From Spirochaetales bacterium (GTDB taxonomy: Bacteria > Spirochaetota > Spirochaetia > DSM-27196 > SLST01), in assembly GCA_007130265.1 (NCBI GenBank), contig SLST01000027.1, forward strand, positions 1 to 7,938: DNA of 7,938 bases. Direction: 5' to 3'. The position numbers and the translations under genes were made by a program. Within the stretch, counting starts at the first letter, position 1. Each line of letters opens with the position of its first letter. The notes under the pieces were generated by a model. The model searched no databases. It worked only from the letters and a program-made list of their open reading frames with translations, and was not told where the DNA came from. Below, piece by piece: positions 6,209 to 7,938 of the stretch.

Positions 6209-6915
6209 ACGGTGACTTCTCGTTCATCGAGCTCATTGAAGGGCCGGTCTTCCTCACCGGGTCTACGTGTCTCGTCTGGTGGGCGGCGAAGGCGCTCCAC
6301 CGCCGCTTTCCGGTTGCGCTGCTGCACCCGGTACTCACCTCCATCGCAGTTCTCATTGGCGTTCTCACGGTCGTCGGGATCGACTATGGCACCTACCGTG
6401 ACGGGACGGCCCTCATCGATCTGCTCCTCGGTGTCTCGGTCGTTGCGCTCGGGCTGCCGCTGTACCGGAAGATAGCGGTTCTGCGCCGCAATCTGCCCGG
6501 TGTGGCCACGGGCGTCGTGTTCGGCGGTCTGGTGGGAATCGTAAGCGCGGTGGTGCCGTTCGTGTTGATGGGTGCCGACGCGGCGTCCGCGGTGTCAGCG
6601 GCACCGAGCTCGGTGACGACTCCCATAGCCGTCGTCGCGTCGGAGTTGTCCGGCGGGATTCCGGCCCTGACCGCGGCGATCGTGGTGATCACGGGCATCA
6701 TGGGTGCGGTAGTCGGGCCAATCGTGCTCAGGCTCATCGGTGTGACCGATCCCGTGGCCTTCGGGTTGGCCCTGGGGACCGCGGCGCACGGGATAGGCAC
6801 GGCGCGGGCCCTTCAGGAGGGCGAGTTGCAGGGCGCAAGCGCGAGTGTCGGGCTCTGCCTGAACGGTTTGTTCACTGCGATGGTCATGCCGCTGGTTCTC
6901 TCATGGTTGCTGTGA
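6205..6915 (+). CDS. lrgB: LrgB/CidB-family membrane protein (carboxylate transporter / antiholin-like partner)
   Basis: A 236-residue multi-pass membrane protein of standard LrgB length. Family signatures are clear: ALGLPLYR at 81-88, SSVTTPIA at 135-142, the glycine-rich helix TGIMGAVVGPIVL at 163-175, and GTAAHGIGTARAL at 191-203. It is the main transport-like partner of LrgA, and in plants the two are fused into a glycolate/glycerate carrier. The ATG lies within the lrgA stop (ATGA) and the upstream ribosome site is weak (GAGAG, four bases away at best), which fits translational coupling to lrgA. The product ends LSWLL just before a TGA. There is no LytSR-type two-component regulator in the window, so the usual lrgAB control genes are not adjacent on this side. 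Confidence 0.92.
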   Translation: MNGDFSFIELIEGPVFLTGSTCLVWWAAKALHRRFPVALLHPVLTSIAVLIGVLTVVGIDYGTYRDGTALIDLLLGVSVVALGLPLYRKIAVLRRNLPGVATGVVFGGLVGIVSAVVPFVLMGADAASAVSAAPSSVTTPIAVVASELSGGIPALTAAIVVITGIMGAVVGPIVLRLIGVTDPVAFGLALGTAAHGIGTARALQEGELQGASASVGLCLNGLFTAMVMPLVLSWLL

Positions 6916-6945
6916 GCCGTCCAAGCCCGTCCGGACCCGGGGGTG

Positions 6946-6973
6946 TTGTGTCTTCCATGCCGTCTGGTACTAT
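6946..6973 (+). promoter_or_regulatory. Candidate extended -10 promoter for the second activase gene
   Basis: TACTAT (6968-6973, four of six to TATAAT) is preceded by TGG, giving the TGn extension of an extended -10 promoter. TTGTGT (6946-6951) lies 16 bases upstream as a poor -35. A start near 6980 would leave about 33 bases before the ATG at 7013. This suggests the gene need not depend on read-through from lrgAB. Confidence 0.38.
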
Positions 6974-7012
6974 GGGCGCGAAGGGAACCACGGGAAGAGG
7001 GAAGAGGGGGGG

Positions 7013-7938
7013 ATGATGCAGCTTTCGCTTGGAATAGACGTCGGCTCAATATCCGTGAACACCGTGCTCATGGACTCGGACGGTCGCATCGTCGAAGAGC
7101 GCTACACGCTCTGCCACGGAAAGCCGTTTCAGGCGCTCCGCGATGTGCTCGACGAGCTGTCTGCCGAGTACCCGCCGCAGCGCATAGGACTCGTCGCGAC
7201 GACCGGGACCGGTGGTGCCTTCGCGGCCGAGCTCGTGGGCGGTCATTACGTGAACGAGATCGTCGCCCAGTCGACCTCGGCGGCCCAACTGTACCCGCAG
7301 GCGCGCACGGTTATCGAGATGGGCGGCGAGGACTCGAAGCTGATCATCCTCGAGGCCGAACCGGATTCGCCTCGTCCGCGGCTGTCCGACTTCGCGATGA
7401 ACACCGTGTGCGCCGCGGGCACCGGGTCTTTTCTCGATCAGCAGGCGAACAGGATAGGCGTCTCGATCCGTGAGGAGTTCGGAGCGCTGGCGCTGAAGTC
7501 GGTTGATCCGCCGCGGATCGCCGGCCGTTGCAGCGTCTTCGCGAAGAGCGACATGATCCACCTGCAGCAGATCGCGACTCCGGTGCACGACATCGTCGCC
7601 GGCCTGTGTTTCGCCGTCGCGCGGAACTTCAAGAGCAACCTCGCGCGCAACCGCGAGCTCGTGCGGCCCGTCCTTTTCCAGGGAGGGGTCGCCGCGAATG
7701 CCGGTGTGGTGCGCGCGTTTCGCGAGGTGCTCGGACTCTCCGAAGACGAGCTCATTATCCCGGACCACTACGCCTCGATGGGCGCGATCGGGGCGGTTCT
7801 CCATACAAGGGGACGTCCGCCGCACGCGTCGGTCGCGTACCGCGGAACCGCCGAGATCTCCGCCTACCTCAAAGCGCCGCACAACGGCAGCTCGGCCTTC
7901 GATCGTCTCGAAGCGCCCGAGTTGGTCGGGCACAAGGA
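7013..7938 (+). CDS. BcrAD/BadFG-type acyl-CoA dehydratase activase, N-terminal part of a probable second long fusion, runs off right edge
   Basis: An open frame of 308 complete codons with no stop. Residues 5-15 give the phosphate-binding LGIDVGSISVN, residues 99-110 VIEMGGEDSK, and the two [4Fe-4S] ligand positions are Cys133 (CAAGTGSFLD) and Cys173 (GRCSVFAKSD). A second nucleotide-binding Gly motif is at 223-229 (QGGVAAN). Stand-alone HgdC-type activators are about 260 residues. This frame continues past 308, and its inserts (DSPRPR near 119, NFKSNLARNREL near 205-216) and linker-like tail look like the first activase domain of the long fusion family, so the full gene probably extends well beyond the window. 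Tandem ATGs at 7013 and 7016 both follow a GA-rich ribosome site (GAGG at 7004-7007, 5 or 8 bases away). It lies 97 bases after lrgB, with its own promoter-like sequence, so it may be separately transcribed. It is a divergent relative of the 1439-5716 protein and not a duplicate of it. Confidence 0.88.
   Translation, partial: MMQLSLGIDVGSISVNTVLMDSDGRIVEERYTLCHGKPFQALRDVLDELSAEYPPQRIGLVATTGTGGAFAAELVGGHYVNEIVAQSTSAAQLYPQARTVIEMGGEDSKLIILEAEPDSPRPRLSDFAMNTVCAAGTGSFLDQQANRIGVSIREEFGALALKSVDPPRIAGRCSVFAKSDMIHLQQIATPVHDIVAGLCFAVARNFKSNLARNRELVRPVLFQGGVAANAGVVRAFREVLGLSEDELIIPDHYASMGAIGAVLHTRGRPPHASVAYRGTAEISAYLKAPHNGSSAFDRLEAPELVGHK

Noticed and set aside
6916..6945. An intrinsic terminator after lrgB, from GTCCGGAC and the CCCGGG stretch.
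   Set aside because: GTCCGGAC is self-complementary without a loop, and no T-run follows, so it does not form a normal stem-loop with a U tract.
7046..7933. A 295-codon minus-strand frame opposite the second activase gene.
   Set aside because: It is an antisense shadow. The plus-strand frame carries the GIDVGS, CAAGTG and CSVF motifs across the same bases.

Overview
The window is GC-rich, densely coded bacterial DNA. Two genes for oxygen-sensitive ATP-dependent reductase or dehydratase systems (BcrAD/BadFG/HgdC-type activases), plus a URO-D/MtaA-type corrinoid methyltransferase homologue, point to an anaerobe. The phylum cannot be fixed from this sequence. Spirochaetes, Clostridia-type Firmicutes and anaerobic Actinobacteria all carry such genes, and I have no marker that separates them.

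Layout. A leftward operon occupies 1-5716. Its first gene is a very large fused protein (1439-5716, 1425 aa) with two activase domains, a four-cysteine linker and two 2-hydroxyacyl-CoA dehydratase-like regions. It overlaps by 4 bases (GTGA) a multi-pass PAP2-superfamily membrane protein of the inositol-phosphorylceramide-synthase-like type (465-1442). That gene in turn overlaps by 4 bases (ATGA) a URO-D-family methyltransferase, whose first 156 codons are present and which runs off the left edge (1-468). To the right of a 129-base divergent spacer (5717-5845) lies a rightward pair, lrgA-lrgB (5846-6208 and 6205-6915, ATGA overlap). After a 97-base gap comes a second activase-type gene (7013-7938), which runs off the right edge and resembles the N-terminal part of another long fusion.

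How the genes may work together (inference). The fused protein seems to carry on one chain what classical systems split into a homodimeric [4Fe-4S] ATPase activator and a heterodimeric Fe-S dehydratase. LrgAB-family proteins are known in several organisms as carriers of pyruvate, glycolate or glycerate. Flanking lrgAB with two activase or reductase genes suggests small (hydroxy)carboxylate uptake or efflux next to ATP-driven reductive chemistry on a related acyl compound or on a corrinoid. The PAP2 gene does not fit this chemistry in any obvious way, and its tight coupling inside the operon is the oddest part of the layout.

No rRNA, tRNA, CRISPR array, insertion sequence or convincing intrinsic terminator was seen. 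Nothing was seen between genes except the two promoter-bearing spacers.
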